From Rhizomicrobium electricum (GTDB lineage: Bacteria > Pseudomonadota > Alphaproteobacteria > Micropepsales > Micropepsaceae), in assembly GCF_011762045.1 (NCBI RefSeq), contig NZ_JAASQS010000008.1, positions 186,001 to 250,000 of the forward strand: a stretch of DNA of 64,000 bases, written 5' to 3'. Shown here in pieces: positions 9,337-18,907 of this stretch (position 1 is the stretch's first letter; each line of letters starts with the position of its first letter). A program made the translations under genes and the position numbers. The notes beneath the pieces were generated by a model. The model was not told where the DNA came from and did not search any database. It saw nothing but the letters and a program-made list of their open reading frames with translations.

Positions 9337-9770
9337 AGGAAGTCGCCGTGAAAGACGAAGCCGACCGCATCATCGAAGTGCTGGATCTCAAGCCGCATCC
9401 CGAAGGCGGCTATTACCGCCAGATGTTCCTGGATCCGGCGGGCACCGGCGGGCGGGCCCATTCGACCGCGATCTATTACCTCCTCAAGAAGGGAGAGGTG
9501 TCGCGGGCGCACCGGATTGACGCTGCGGAGGTCTGGCATTTTTACCGCGGCAGTCCGCTGGAACTGACCATTCAAGCCGAAGGCCGTCCGGCCGAATTCC
9601 ACGTTCTTGGCGCCGGCGTCGAGTTCGACGAGCGGCCCCAACTCGTGGTGCCGGCGCATGCCTGGCAGGCGGCACGGCCGCTCGGGGACTACACCCTGGT
9701 TGGCTGCACGGTGGCACCGGGATTCCGGTTCGAGACCTTCGAAATGGCCCCAGACGGTTTTGGGTTTTAG
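9333..9770 (+). CDS. DUF985 family cupin protein
   Basis: This 145-residue single-domain cupin has the family signature LKPHPEGGYYRQMF near the N-terminus, then STAIYYLLKKGEVSRAHRI-AEVWHFYRGSPLEL, and the C-terminal VPAHAWQAARPLGDYTLVGCTVAPGF. Family members adopt the small-molecule-binding double-stranded beta-helix and are loosely linked to nucleotide-sugar epimerase folds; no reaction can be assigned. It overlaps the exonuclease gene by 4 bp. Confidence 0.92.
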   Translation: MKEVAVKDEADRIIEVLDLKPHPEGGYYRQMFLDPAGTGGRAHSTAIYYLLKKGEVSRAHRIDAAEVWHFYRGSPLELTIQAEGRPAEFHVLGAGVEFDERPQLVVPAHAWQAARPLGDYTLVGCTVAPGFRFETFEMAPDGFGF

Positions 9771-9890
9771 GCGGCCGGCCCGGCGCCAGAAATCCGGTAT
9801 CGACCAAGCGGCGTGGTAGGATGAAAGCGCTTCCTTTGCCGCGTCTTGCTCGCTAGAATAGTTCTAGTTTGCAAGAGGGGCGTCGAGATC

Positions 9891-11171
9891 ATGCATTCCA
9901 GCGTTCACGCGACCGAGTCGTTGCTGTTTTCCACCCTCTTACAGATCATCGTGATGGTACTGGCGGCCCGTGCCGGCAATGTCGTCGCCCGCAAGTTCGG
10001 CCAGCCTGGGGTGATCGGCGAGATCGTCGCCGGCTTGGTGCTCGGTCCGTCGCTGTTCGGCCACTTCTTTCCCGACGCCGCGCTGGCGCTGTTCGGCGCC
10101 AAGGCCTCTTCGCCCATCACCATCATCAGTCAGATCGGTCTGGTGCTGTTGATGTTCCAGATCGGCATGGATTTCGAATTCGGCCATCTCGGACGGCGCA
10201 AGAACCGCAACGGCTCGCTCGGCATCACCGCCGCGTCGATCACGGTGCCGTTCGCGCTCGGATTTATCATCGGGCAGTTTTCGGCACCGCTGCTGGCCCC
10301 CAAGATCGACCCGACCACCTACAGCCTGTTCTGCGGCGTCGGGCTCGCCATCACGGCGGTGCCGATCCTGGGGCGCATCCTCAAGGAGTTCGATCTCACC
10401 CGCACCGAAATCGGCGTGGTGGCGATTTCCGCGGCGGCCTTGAACGACGTCATCGGCTGGGTGTTGCTGGCCGGCATTTCGGCCTACGCGGCGGCGAAGT
10501 TTTCGCTCGAGAACATGGCGCTGCAGATCGGCGGCATTCTGCTGCTCGCGGCTTTCGCCTGGTTCGGTCTGCGGCGCGTCATCCGTTGGGTGCTCGACCG
10601 CTATCCGGTGACGGCAGGCGAGATTTCGCCGAACGTGATGACGGCCGTGATTGCGATCACGTTTGCGATGGCGATCTGCACGTATCAGCTCGGCATTTTT
10701 GCAATCTTTGGCGGCTTCCTTGCCGGCCTTCTGTTCCACGACGACAAGGCGTTCGTCGAGGCGTGGCGGCGGCAGGTCGGCCGTTTCGTCCTGGTATTTT
10801 TCCTGCCGGTGTTCTTCACCTACACCGGCCTGCGCACCAACGTGCTCGGACTCACCGCCGCGAGCGACTGGATGTGGCTCGCTGCGATTCTTGCGGCCGC
10901 CGTCGGCGGCAAGATCGTTCCGGTGTTCGTGGCGAGCCGCATGGCGCGGTTCTCGCTGACCGAATCGGCCATTCTCGGCACCCTGATGAACACCCGCGCG
11001 CTTATGGAACTGATCGTGCTCAACATCGGCTACGACATGGGCTTCCTGCCGCAGAATGTCTTCACCATGCTGGTCATCATGGCGGTGTTCACGACGGTGA
11101 TGACGGGACCGCTCTTGCGGGTGCTTCTGCCGCGCGCCGGCTATGCGGTGCCGCAAGGCGTGGAAGCATAG
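9891..11171 (+). CDS. Cation:proton antiporter (CPA2/Kef type, membrane domain only)
   Basis: This 426-residue inner-membrane protein has about 12-13 helices. Recognisable segments are the first-helix motif NVVARKFGQPGVIGEIVAGLVLGPSLFG, the ion-binding helix ISAAALNDVIGWVLLAG with the ND pair, and GTLMNTRALMELIVLNIGYDMG near the end, all typical of the Na+/H+ exchanger domain of CPA2 proteins. No TrkA-N or USP domain is fused. It probably exchanges Na+ or K+ for protons. The start at ATG 9891 gives the conserved N-terminus; an upstream in-frame TTG at 9846 would add 15 unlikely residues. Confidence 0.93.
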   Translation: MHSSVHATESLLFSTLLQIIVMVLAARAGNVVARKFGQPGVIGEIVAGLVLGPSLFGHFFPDAALALFGAKASSPITIISQIGLVLLMFQIGMDFEFGHLGRRKNRNGSLGITAASITVPFALGFIIGQFSAPLLAPKIDPTTYSLFCGVGLAITAVPILGRILKEFDLTRTEIGVVAISAAALNDVIGWVLLAGISAYAAAKFSLENMALQIGGILLLAAFAWFGLRRVIRWVLDRYPVTAGEISPNVMTAVIAITFAMAICTYQLGIFAIFGGFLAGLLFHDDKAFVEAWRRQVGRFVLVFFLPVFFTYTGLRTNVLGLTAASDWMWLAAILAAAVGGKIVPVFVASRMARFSLTESAILGTLMNTRALMELIVLNIGYDMGFLPQNVFTMLVIMAVFTTVMTGPLLRVLLPRAGYAVPQGVEA

Positions 11172-11276
11172 GTGTCGATACGTCAGCGGTGAATACACAT
11201 AACCTCTGGCGCATATGTCTGCCCGATAATTTTCTACGATAGGCAGCGCTGCATACGATTGACTCGTCGATTCCGA

Positions 11277-11297
11277 ATTGATTATATGAAAATCAAT
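11277..11297. promoter_or_regulatory. Palindrome upstream of the arsR-like gene
   Basis: ATTGATT at 11277-11283 and AATCAAT at 11291-11297 form a perfect 7-bp inverted repeat with a 7-nt spacer. It ends 19 bp before the ArsR start codon, which fits autoregulation by a dimeric winged-helix protein. The sequence shows the palindrome; its use is inferred. Confidence 0.5.
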
Positions 11298-11316
11298 AAC
11301 CAGGCAGTTATGAATT

Positions 11317-11637
11317 ATGGCGCCGCACGACATGCTGTTCCGGTCTTTGGCCGATCCGACCCGGCGGGCGATCTTCGAACGATTGTGCCGCGATGGGGAA
11401 CAAACGGTCGGTGCTTTGACACTTGAAGCCGGGGTCTCGCAGCCGGCGGTCTCCAAGCATCTCGGGGTTTTGAAAGAAGCCGGATTGGTGCGCGATCGCC
11501 ATGAAGGACGTCAGACCCACTATAGCGCGCAGATCGGCGCTCTCGCTCCCCTGGTCGACTGGACGAGCCAGATGGCCGGGTTCTGGCAGAACCGGTTCGA
11601 TCGCCTCGAAGATCTCCTCAGAAGGATGGACCAATGA
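11317..11637 (+). CDS. ArsR-family transcriptional regulator
   Basis: This 106-residue winged helix-turn-helix protein matches the ArsR subgroup that pairs with SRPBCC proteins: MLFRSLADPTRRAIFERL, then VSQPAVSKHLGVLKEAGLV as the recognition helix, and RQTHYSAQ as the wing. No CxC-type metal site is visible, so it probably does not sense arsenic. Its stop overlaps the start of the SRPBCC gene (ATGA at 11634-11637). A 21-bp palindrome directly upstream is a likely operator. Confidence 0.93.
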   Translation: MAPHDMLFRSLADPTRRAIFERLCRDGEQTVGALTLEAGVSQPAVSKHLGVLKEAGLVRDRHEGRQTHYSAQIGALAPLVDWTSQMAGFWQNRFDRLEDLLRRMDQ

Positions 11638-12341
11638 GCAACGCCGCGTCCGAAACGCTCTCCGTGACTGTCGAACGAGACCTGCCCTTTGCGCCGGAGA
11701 AGGTCTGGCGCGCCCTGACCCAGCCGCATTTGATCGCCGAATGGCTGATGCAGAACGATTTCAGCCCCATGGCGGGCCACCGCTTTACGCTCCGCGCCGA
11801 CTGGGGTTCGGTCGACTGCGAGGTCCGGATTGTCGAGCCGAACAAGGCTCTCTCTTATACCTGGAACGCTATGGGTCTCGAGAGCGTCGTGACCTGGACT
11901 CTGACTCCGACGGAAATGGGAACCCAGTTGCGCATGGAACAGTCGGGCTTCCGACCGGATCAGAAGCAGGCCTATAGCGGGGCCAAATACGGCTGGCAGC
12001 AGTTCCTTGGCAAACTGGAGCAGGTCTTGGCGCGCGATGCGTCGCCGGCCGCTTCCGGCCGGGGGGGGGTAACGGATATGTCGAACCTTGCCAGGCGTCC
12101 GCTTTATCGCTGGATCCACATCGTCTGCTCCATCCCGATCATTGGCTACATTTACAGTCCGTTCGACAAAATTCCGGACTACGCACCAGCGACGCGCTTT
12201 GTCTTTCTGCCGGTCATGCTCCTGACCGGGCTCTGGATGTGGAAAGGACATGTCGTTCTGCGCGTGCTGTCGAGAAATCCGGCCCCGCAGGCTCCGGCGC
12301 AAAGCAGCATGGAGCTTCCGGAAATCGGGAGCGGCCGGTAA
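11634..12341 (+). CDS. SRPBCC/AHSA1 domain fused in frame to a two-helix membrane protein across a G9 tract
   Basis: As read, one 235-residue frame. Residues 1-140 are an AHSA1-type SRPBCC domain (VTVERDLPFAPEKVWRALTQ, then IAEWLM, with a hydrophobic ligand cavity expected). Residues 149-235 are a different protein: MSNLARRPLYRWIHIVCSIPIIGYIYSP, then a second hydrophobic helix, FVFLPVMLLTGLWMW. The junction is nine consecutive G (12061-12069). With eight G the SRPBCC part would end at TAA directly after the tract, and the second part would start at ATG 12078 with the G-run as ribosome-binding site. The fusion could therefore be a real polymorphism, slippage-controlled, or a base-call error. 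Confidence 0.75.
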   Translation: MSNAASETLSVTVERDLPFAPEKVWRALTQPHLIAEWLMQNDFSPMAGHRFTLRADWGSVDCEVRIVEPNKALSYTWNAMGLESVVTWTLTPTEMGTQLRMEQSGFRPDQKQAYSGAKYGWQQFLGKLEQVLARDASPAASGRGGVTDMSNLARRPLYRWIHIVCSIPIIGYIYSPFDKIPDYAPATRFVFLPVMLLTGLWMWKGHVVLRVLSRNPAPQAPAQSSMELPEIGSGR

Positions 12342-12357
12342 ACGACGGAAACAGGCG

Positions 12358-13098
12358 TTAGTTCGACGGAATGCCGAACAGCTTGCCGAGCGCGGTCGAG
12401 ATCGCGTTCGAAGAGGCGCGGCCGAAATAGCCGGTGCGGGGATTGAAGGTCACGACCAGGACCCGGTTTTCGATCTTGATGTAAGGCCTGTCGCTCAGCG
12501 CGATGCGCACAGAGGAAATGCGTTGGCCGAAGGCCCCCCGCGCGGCGGGATTGGCGGTGAAACGGTCGATGCCGCGGGCGGCGTTCTCCATGGTATCGAA
12601 AGCGAGCGCCCGGACCGCGTTCTCGGCCACCGCATTCTGATCGGCGAAGAAACTGATCTTGATGCCGCGCACGTAACCGAGATGACTGGTCTCGTCGTCG
12701 GCGGCGCTCTGCATCTGCTGCATCGAGATCGCCGGCAGCACCGGCGCCGATGAGTCCCCGACACGGCTCGTCGGCAAGCCTTCGGGATGATCGTCGGTAT
12801 AGAGGGTCATGCCGCCCCAGCCGGTGACTTGGATCGCGATGGCGCCGGAATCGTATTGCAGCACCCGGTTCCCCATGGCGCCGTAATTAGCATACAAAAC
12901 GAAGATCTCCGGCTGGCCGGCGAACCGCATCAGGAAGGCGTTCTGATAGCGGTCGAGCGAAAAGCGGCGGTCGCCCGCCTGATAGGTCCCGGAATTGATG
13001 TCGCTAAAGCGCGGCGAGCGATCGAACACGCCTGCTTGCGCCTGCGTTGCAGACGCGCACAACAGCAACGCGCCGAAAAGGAGAGCGAACGCACGCAT
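12358..13098 (-). CDS. Exported DUF4908-like protein
   Basis: This is a 246-residue protein. The chosen ATG 13098 gives a good signal peptide (MRAFALLFGALLLCASATQAQA); the upstream frame extension to 13167 does not look like protein. The mature part begins FDRSPRFSDINSGTYQAGDRRFSLDRY, followed by beta-rich sequence with GWGGMTLYTDDHPEGLP. This resembles the alphaproteobacterial DUF4908 family as I remember it. A periplasmic or outer-membrane-associated role is likely, with no known function. It is convergent with the SRPBCC fusion gene, with only 16 bp between stops. Confidence 0.75.
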   Translation of the reverse strand: MRAFALLFGALLLCASATQAQAGVFDRSPRFSDINSGTYQAGDRRFSLDRYQNAFLMRFAGQPEIFVLYANYGAMGNRVLQYDSGAIAIQVTGWGGMTLYTDDHPEGLPTSRVGDSSAPVLPAISMQQMQSAADDETSHLGYVRGIKISFFADQNAVAENAVRALAFDTMENAARGIDRFTANPAARGAFGQRISSVRIALSDRPYIKIENRVLVVTFNPRTGYFGRASSNAISTALGKLFGIPSN

Positions 13099-13173
13099 CA
13101 GATTCTTTAACTCGTTCGGGTCGCGCACCCGCACGCCTTCCCTCACGGGTGATGAGTATCGAGGCAAATCGGG

Positions 13174-13995
13174 CTATTTTATGCCCGGCACGCCTGCGTT
13201 GCGACCGAAGTCCTGTCCGCTGGCCGCCCCTGCGGCGAAAAGCGCCGCCCCCCGCCGTCCCTCTCCGGAAGCTAGGGCCTTCATTCCGTGGACAAATTCG
13301 TTCTCCATCGCCGCCGTGAAGGCGAGGTCGAATTGTTCGTAGACGGATGATCTATCGCTGCCCAGCGAGGCTTGTGGCAGCGCTACCATGGCAGCCGCCA
13401 GTGATTCGGCCTCGCGGCGGGATGTGCCGGGAGTCACGACGCGGTTGACGAGACCCATCGCGAGCGCCTCGCGAGCGCCCACCGGGCGGCCGGTGAGGAT
13501 GATATCGAGCGCATGGCTCTGGCCGACCAGCCGCGGCAGCCGCACCGTGCCGCCGTCCATCATCGGCAGGCCCGAGCGCCGGTTATCGGCACCGAAGACC
13601 GCGTCCTCCTCGGCGATTCTCAGATCGCACCAAAGGGCAAGTTCGAGGCCGCCGCCGGTCGCCAGCCCGGCCACTGCTGCGATGACGGGCTTCGACAGCC
13701 GCATGCGCGTCGGGCCCATCGGGGCGTCGCAGGTGAGGGGATCGGGATGCTTGGCCGGAAACGCCAGCCGGTTGCCGCGTCCGCCCGACATCGCCGCAAG
13801 ATCAAGTCCGGCCGAGAAATTTCCGCCCGCGCCCCACAGGACCGCGGCGCGCGCCGCGGTATCCTCTTCGAAGGCCGCGAAGGCTTCGGCGAGGGCATCG
13901 GCAGCGGTCCGATCGAGTGTGTTACCGGCCTCAGGGCGGTCGAGTATCACCGTGGTAACCGCGCCGATTTTCTCCGCGTAAACCGACCTGCTCAT
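13174..13995 (-). CDS. Enoyl-CoA hydratase/isomerase family protein (crotonase)
   Basis: This is a 273-residue cytoplasmic protein. The crotonase oxyanion-hole segments are visible: GGNFSAGLDLAAMSG and AVAGLATGGGLELALWCDLRIA. The acidic residue expected at the ECH glutamate region lies in NRRSGLPMMDGGTVRLPRLVG; the unusual MMDGG there may mark a non-hydratase subgroup. It likely handles an acyl-CoA in beta-oxidation or a side pathway. The start at ATG 13995 is preceded by AGGGGAGG. It is divergent from aconitase and shares a palindrome-rich 88-bp intergenic region. Confidence 0.88.
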   Translation of the reverse strand: MSRSVYAEKIGAVTTVILDRPEAGNTLDRTAADALAEAFAAFEEDTAARAAVLWGAGGNFSAGLDLAAMSGGRGNRLAFPAKHPDPLTCDAPMGPTRMRLSKPVIAAVAGLATGGGLELALWCDLRIAEEDAVFGADNRRSGLPMMDGGTVRLPRLVGQSHALDIILTGRPVGAREALAMGLVNRVVTPGTSRREAESLAAAMVALPQASLGSDRSSVYEQFDLAFTAAMENEFVHGMKALASGEGRRGAALFAAGAASGQDFGRNAGVPGIK

Positions 13996-14018
13996 CAGAG
14001 CCTCCCCTCGGCTGACTT

Positions 14019-14044
14019 GGAATTCGTTTAGAATTCCACTAAAC
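14019..14044. promoter_or_regulatory. Two overlapping palindromes between echA-like and acnA genes
   Basis: GGAATTC (14019-14025) and GAATTCC (14031-14037) form a perfect 7-bp inverted repeat with a 5-nt spacer. GTTTAG (14026-14031) and CTAAAC (14039-14044) form a second one. The 17-mer 14027-14043 (TTTAGAATTCCACTAAA) resembles the iron-control element bound by Irr in alphaproteobacteria, matching 12 of 14 specified positions of the consensus as I recall it. It lies 40 bp before the acnA start. Binding is inferred only. Confidence 0.45.
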
Positions 14045-14083
14045 CGGGGGCGCTTCCACCCCTTTTTCAAAGGCGCGCTTTCC

Positions 14084-16783
<2,700 letters not shown>

Positions 16784-16804
16784 TCGGCCTCGCTTTTTGG
16801 AAAT

Positions 16805-16835
16805 GGGCCTCGCGGGCAGCCGTGGGGCCCTTTTT
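16805..16835 (+). terminator. Terminator of acnA
   Basis: GGGCC (16805-16809) pairs with GGCCC (16826-16830) around an inner CGG/CCG stem, and TTTTT follows directly. It lies 22 bp after the aconitase stop. Confidence 0.8.
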
Positions 16836-17003
16836 GCCACAAAATCGGTTCATCCGCTGCCGGCACGAACGAGATACGGGAAGAGACTAAAGTCCGCTCC
16901 CACACCGGAATTCCGAATGAGCCGGTTTCTGACCGGGGTGAACCGGTATCGTTCAAGTCGAAGTGACTGGCCGCATGAGGCGCTCGGGCGTATGGTTACG
17001 TGC

Positions 17004-17879
17004 ATGAAAATTGCAGCCGCCGCGCTTGCATTGTTTACGTTTACCGCTGCGAGCGCCCCTGCGGGCTCCGGCGCGAGTGTGGAATCGCGCCCGATTGTGG
17101 TGGAAGTCTATACCAGCCAAGGCTGTAGCTCTTGCGTTGCCGCCAATCTGATGGCCGCCAAGGTGGCGCAGAAGCCGGGCGTGCTGCTGCTCAGCTTTCC
17201 TGTGACCTATTGGGACATGTTCGGCTGGAAGGACACGCTGGCGAGCGAAGAGAATACGCGGCGCCAGAAGGCCTATGCCAACGCGCTGCGCCGGGGCGGC
17301 GTCTACACCCCGCAAATGATCGTCGACGGGGTCAAGGACGTCCCGGCGGCTCGCGAGGATGCGGTGTCGTATGCTCTGGCGCTGGCCAGCATGACTCGCG
17401 ACGACGGCCAGACTCCCGATGTCAACACGCCCGCAATCGCGCGGCGCGACGGGCCTTCGTCCGACGTCACCTTCGTGGCGGCGATGCGGGTCAAGACTCC
17501 GATGCGCGCGGCGTGGTCGGTGCCGGTGCAGGTCTCCAAGCGTCCCAACAATTTGCGTGTCGTGGTCGATCGCGTTCCCGAAGCGGTCCGGCACGGCAAT
17601 GTCGACGCCACCATCTGGCTGTTCCGCGTCCGCTCGATGGCGCAGGTCAAGATCGGCGGCGGCGAAAACAACGGCAAGACGGTCGCCTACCGCAACGTGG
17701 TGACCAACATCGCCAATGTCGGCCGCTGGCGCGGCGAGCCGCTCACCATCACCGTGCCCAAGGCAGGCAACACGGTGCCGGCGCACGATGCGATCGCCGT
17801 GGTGGTGCAGCAATCGGGCTACGGCCGCGTGCTCGGCGCCACGATGGTGAATAACGCCACGTTCTACGCGCCGTGGTGA
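17004..17879 (+). CDS. Exported DUF1223 family protein (thioredoxin-like fold)
   Basis: This 291-residue protein has a signal peptide (MKIAAAALALFTFTAASAPAG). The family core is clear: VVEVYTSQGCSSCVAANLMAAKVA, carrying a CSSC pair in the position of a thioredoxin active site, then LLLSFPVTYWDMFGWKDTLAS and RRGGVYTPQMIVDGV. The family is common in alphaproteobacteria and often lies next to acnA, as here. A periplasmic redox role is plausible but unproven. ATG 17004 is chosen; ATG 16992 is in frame and also possible. Confidence 0.9.
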   Translation: MKIAAAALALFTFTAASAPAGSGASVESRPIVVEVYTSQGCSSCVAANLMAAKVAQKPGVLLLSFPVTYWDMFGWKDTLASEENTRRQKAYANALRRGGVYTPQMIVDGVKDVPAAREDAVSYALALASMTRDDGQTPDVNTPAIARRDGPSSDVTFVAAMRVKTPMRAAWSVPVQVSKRPNNLRVVVDRVPEAVRHGNVDATIWLFRVRSMAQVKIGGGENNGKTVAYRNVVTNIANVGRWRGEPLTITVPKAGNTVPAHDAIAVVVQQSGYGRVLGATMVNNATFYAPW

Positions 17880-17923
17880 GACGCCTCTTCCGCTGACGCC
17901 GCATTTCGCCCTAACGTCACCTC

Positions 17924-18502
17924 ATGACTGCGTTTGCGCTCGTTCTGTTGCTCGGAGCCGCGGCGGCCTGGATCGCGGCCGGTGGGGCGCCGGTGCGCGC
18001 GCAAGCCTATCTCAAGCTCGCTGCGGTGCTCTACGCCGCGCTGGCGCTGTCCCAAGGCGCGGGGATCGCGGCCGCCGCGGTCACCGATATTGCCGCCACG
18101 CTCGGATCGGCATCGCTATGCGTGGCGGCGTTTTCCGCATTCCGCCGGGCGCCGCGGCCGCTGACGGCGTTTCTGGTTCTTCTCGTCGCGACCGTGGCCG
18201 GGATTTGTGCTGCGGCGACCGACTGGCGGGTTCTGGCAGCGGCGCCGCAGGTGGCAAGCGCCATCTTCACCTTCGTGATTGCGCGTCCCGGCCTGATGAA
18301 GCGCCCGAGCGTTTATCTCGCGCTGGCGGCGCTTTCGATGCTGGCGGCGTCGGCGTCGAGTCTGGCGCCCGGAACGGCGGCACGTGCCGGCCTCTTGCTG
18401 TTCGCGGCGGCGGGCGTGGTCGGCGTTGCGCTGGCGTCAGATTTTCTTGTCGAACACGACGGGACGAGGCGCCGGGGTCGCGCGATACGCCGCGCCCGCT
18501 GA
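17924..18502 (+). CDS. Small polytopic membrane protein, unknown
   Basis: This is a 192-residue, alanine-rich protein with about six hydrophobic segments and short loops, ending in a basic RRRGRAIRRAR tail that should be cytoplasmic. I do not recognise the family. Its last 66 bp overlap the 3' end of a convergent gene (18437-18784), so one of the two ends might be wrong, although both stop codons are in frame. Confidence 0.6.
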   Translation: MTAFALVLLLGAAAAWIAAGGAPVRAQAYLKLAAVLYAALALSQGAGIAAAAVTDIAATLGSASLCVAAFSAFRRAPRPLTAFLVLLVATVAGICAAATDWRVLAAAPQVASAIFTFVIARPGLMKRPSVYLALAALSMLAASASSLAPGTAARAGLLLFAAAGVVGVALASDFLVEHDGTRRRGRAIRRAR

Positions 18503-18784
18503 CGGCAGTGGGGCATGCGGGCAATAGACCTGACCCATGACGTGGGCGACGAAAGTCGGCGTCAGCCGCGGAGCGTCCCAATATGGGTCGCTCTGCTCTG
18601 TGCCGGACTGGGACGATGCGCGCTTGGCGGCCGGTGTGCAGATCCAGCTCTGCGGTTCGCGGCGCGACGTATATTCACCATCGATTCCGGCGCTGGCGCT
18701 GATTTTTTCGACGGCATGCACGGACGAAGTTCCGCGGTTTGCCGCGCCCGTCCTGACAATTGGAAATGTCGAAATCGCCGTCAT
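18437..18784 (-). CDS. Conserved-looking small protein, unknown
   Basis: This is a 115-residue frame. The middle, SWICTPAAKRASSQSG followed by QSDPYWDAPRLTPTFVAHVMGQVY, has the feel of a genuine conserved block; similar DPYWDGPRL-FVAQVLGQV proteins occur in alphaproteobacteria as far as I recall. No signal peptide or membrane segment. ATG 18784 is taken as start; an in-frame TTG at 18802 is the alternative. It overlaps the convergent membrane protein gene tail-to-tail. The call rests on sequence texture only. Confidence 0.5.
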   Translation of the reverse strand: MTAISTFPIVRTGAANRGTSSVHAVEKISASAGIDGEYTSRREPQSWICTPAAKRASSQSGTEQSDPYWDAPRLTPTFVAHVMGQVYCPHAPLPSAGAAYRATPAPRPVVFDKKI

Positions 18785-18907
18785 AACCCTTTGTTCAGGC
18801 AAAGTGCGGGCCGTGGCGGCGAGGTGCGCGTTTGTTTCAAGAGTTACGGGTTTTTTAAGCCCCCCCGCCCATCATCGACCGATAAGGCCGGAAACAAAGG
18901 CCAACTG

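Noticed and set aside
9939..11456. A 505-codon frame antisense to the CPA2 antiporter
   Set aside because: It reads as charged low-complexity sequence and spans the arsR promoter and part of arsR; it is a shadow.
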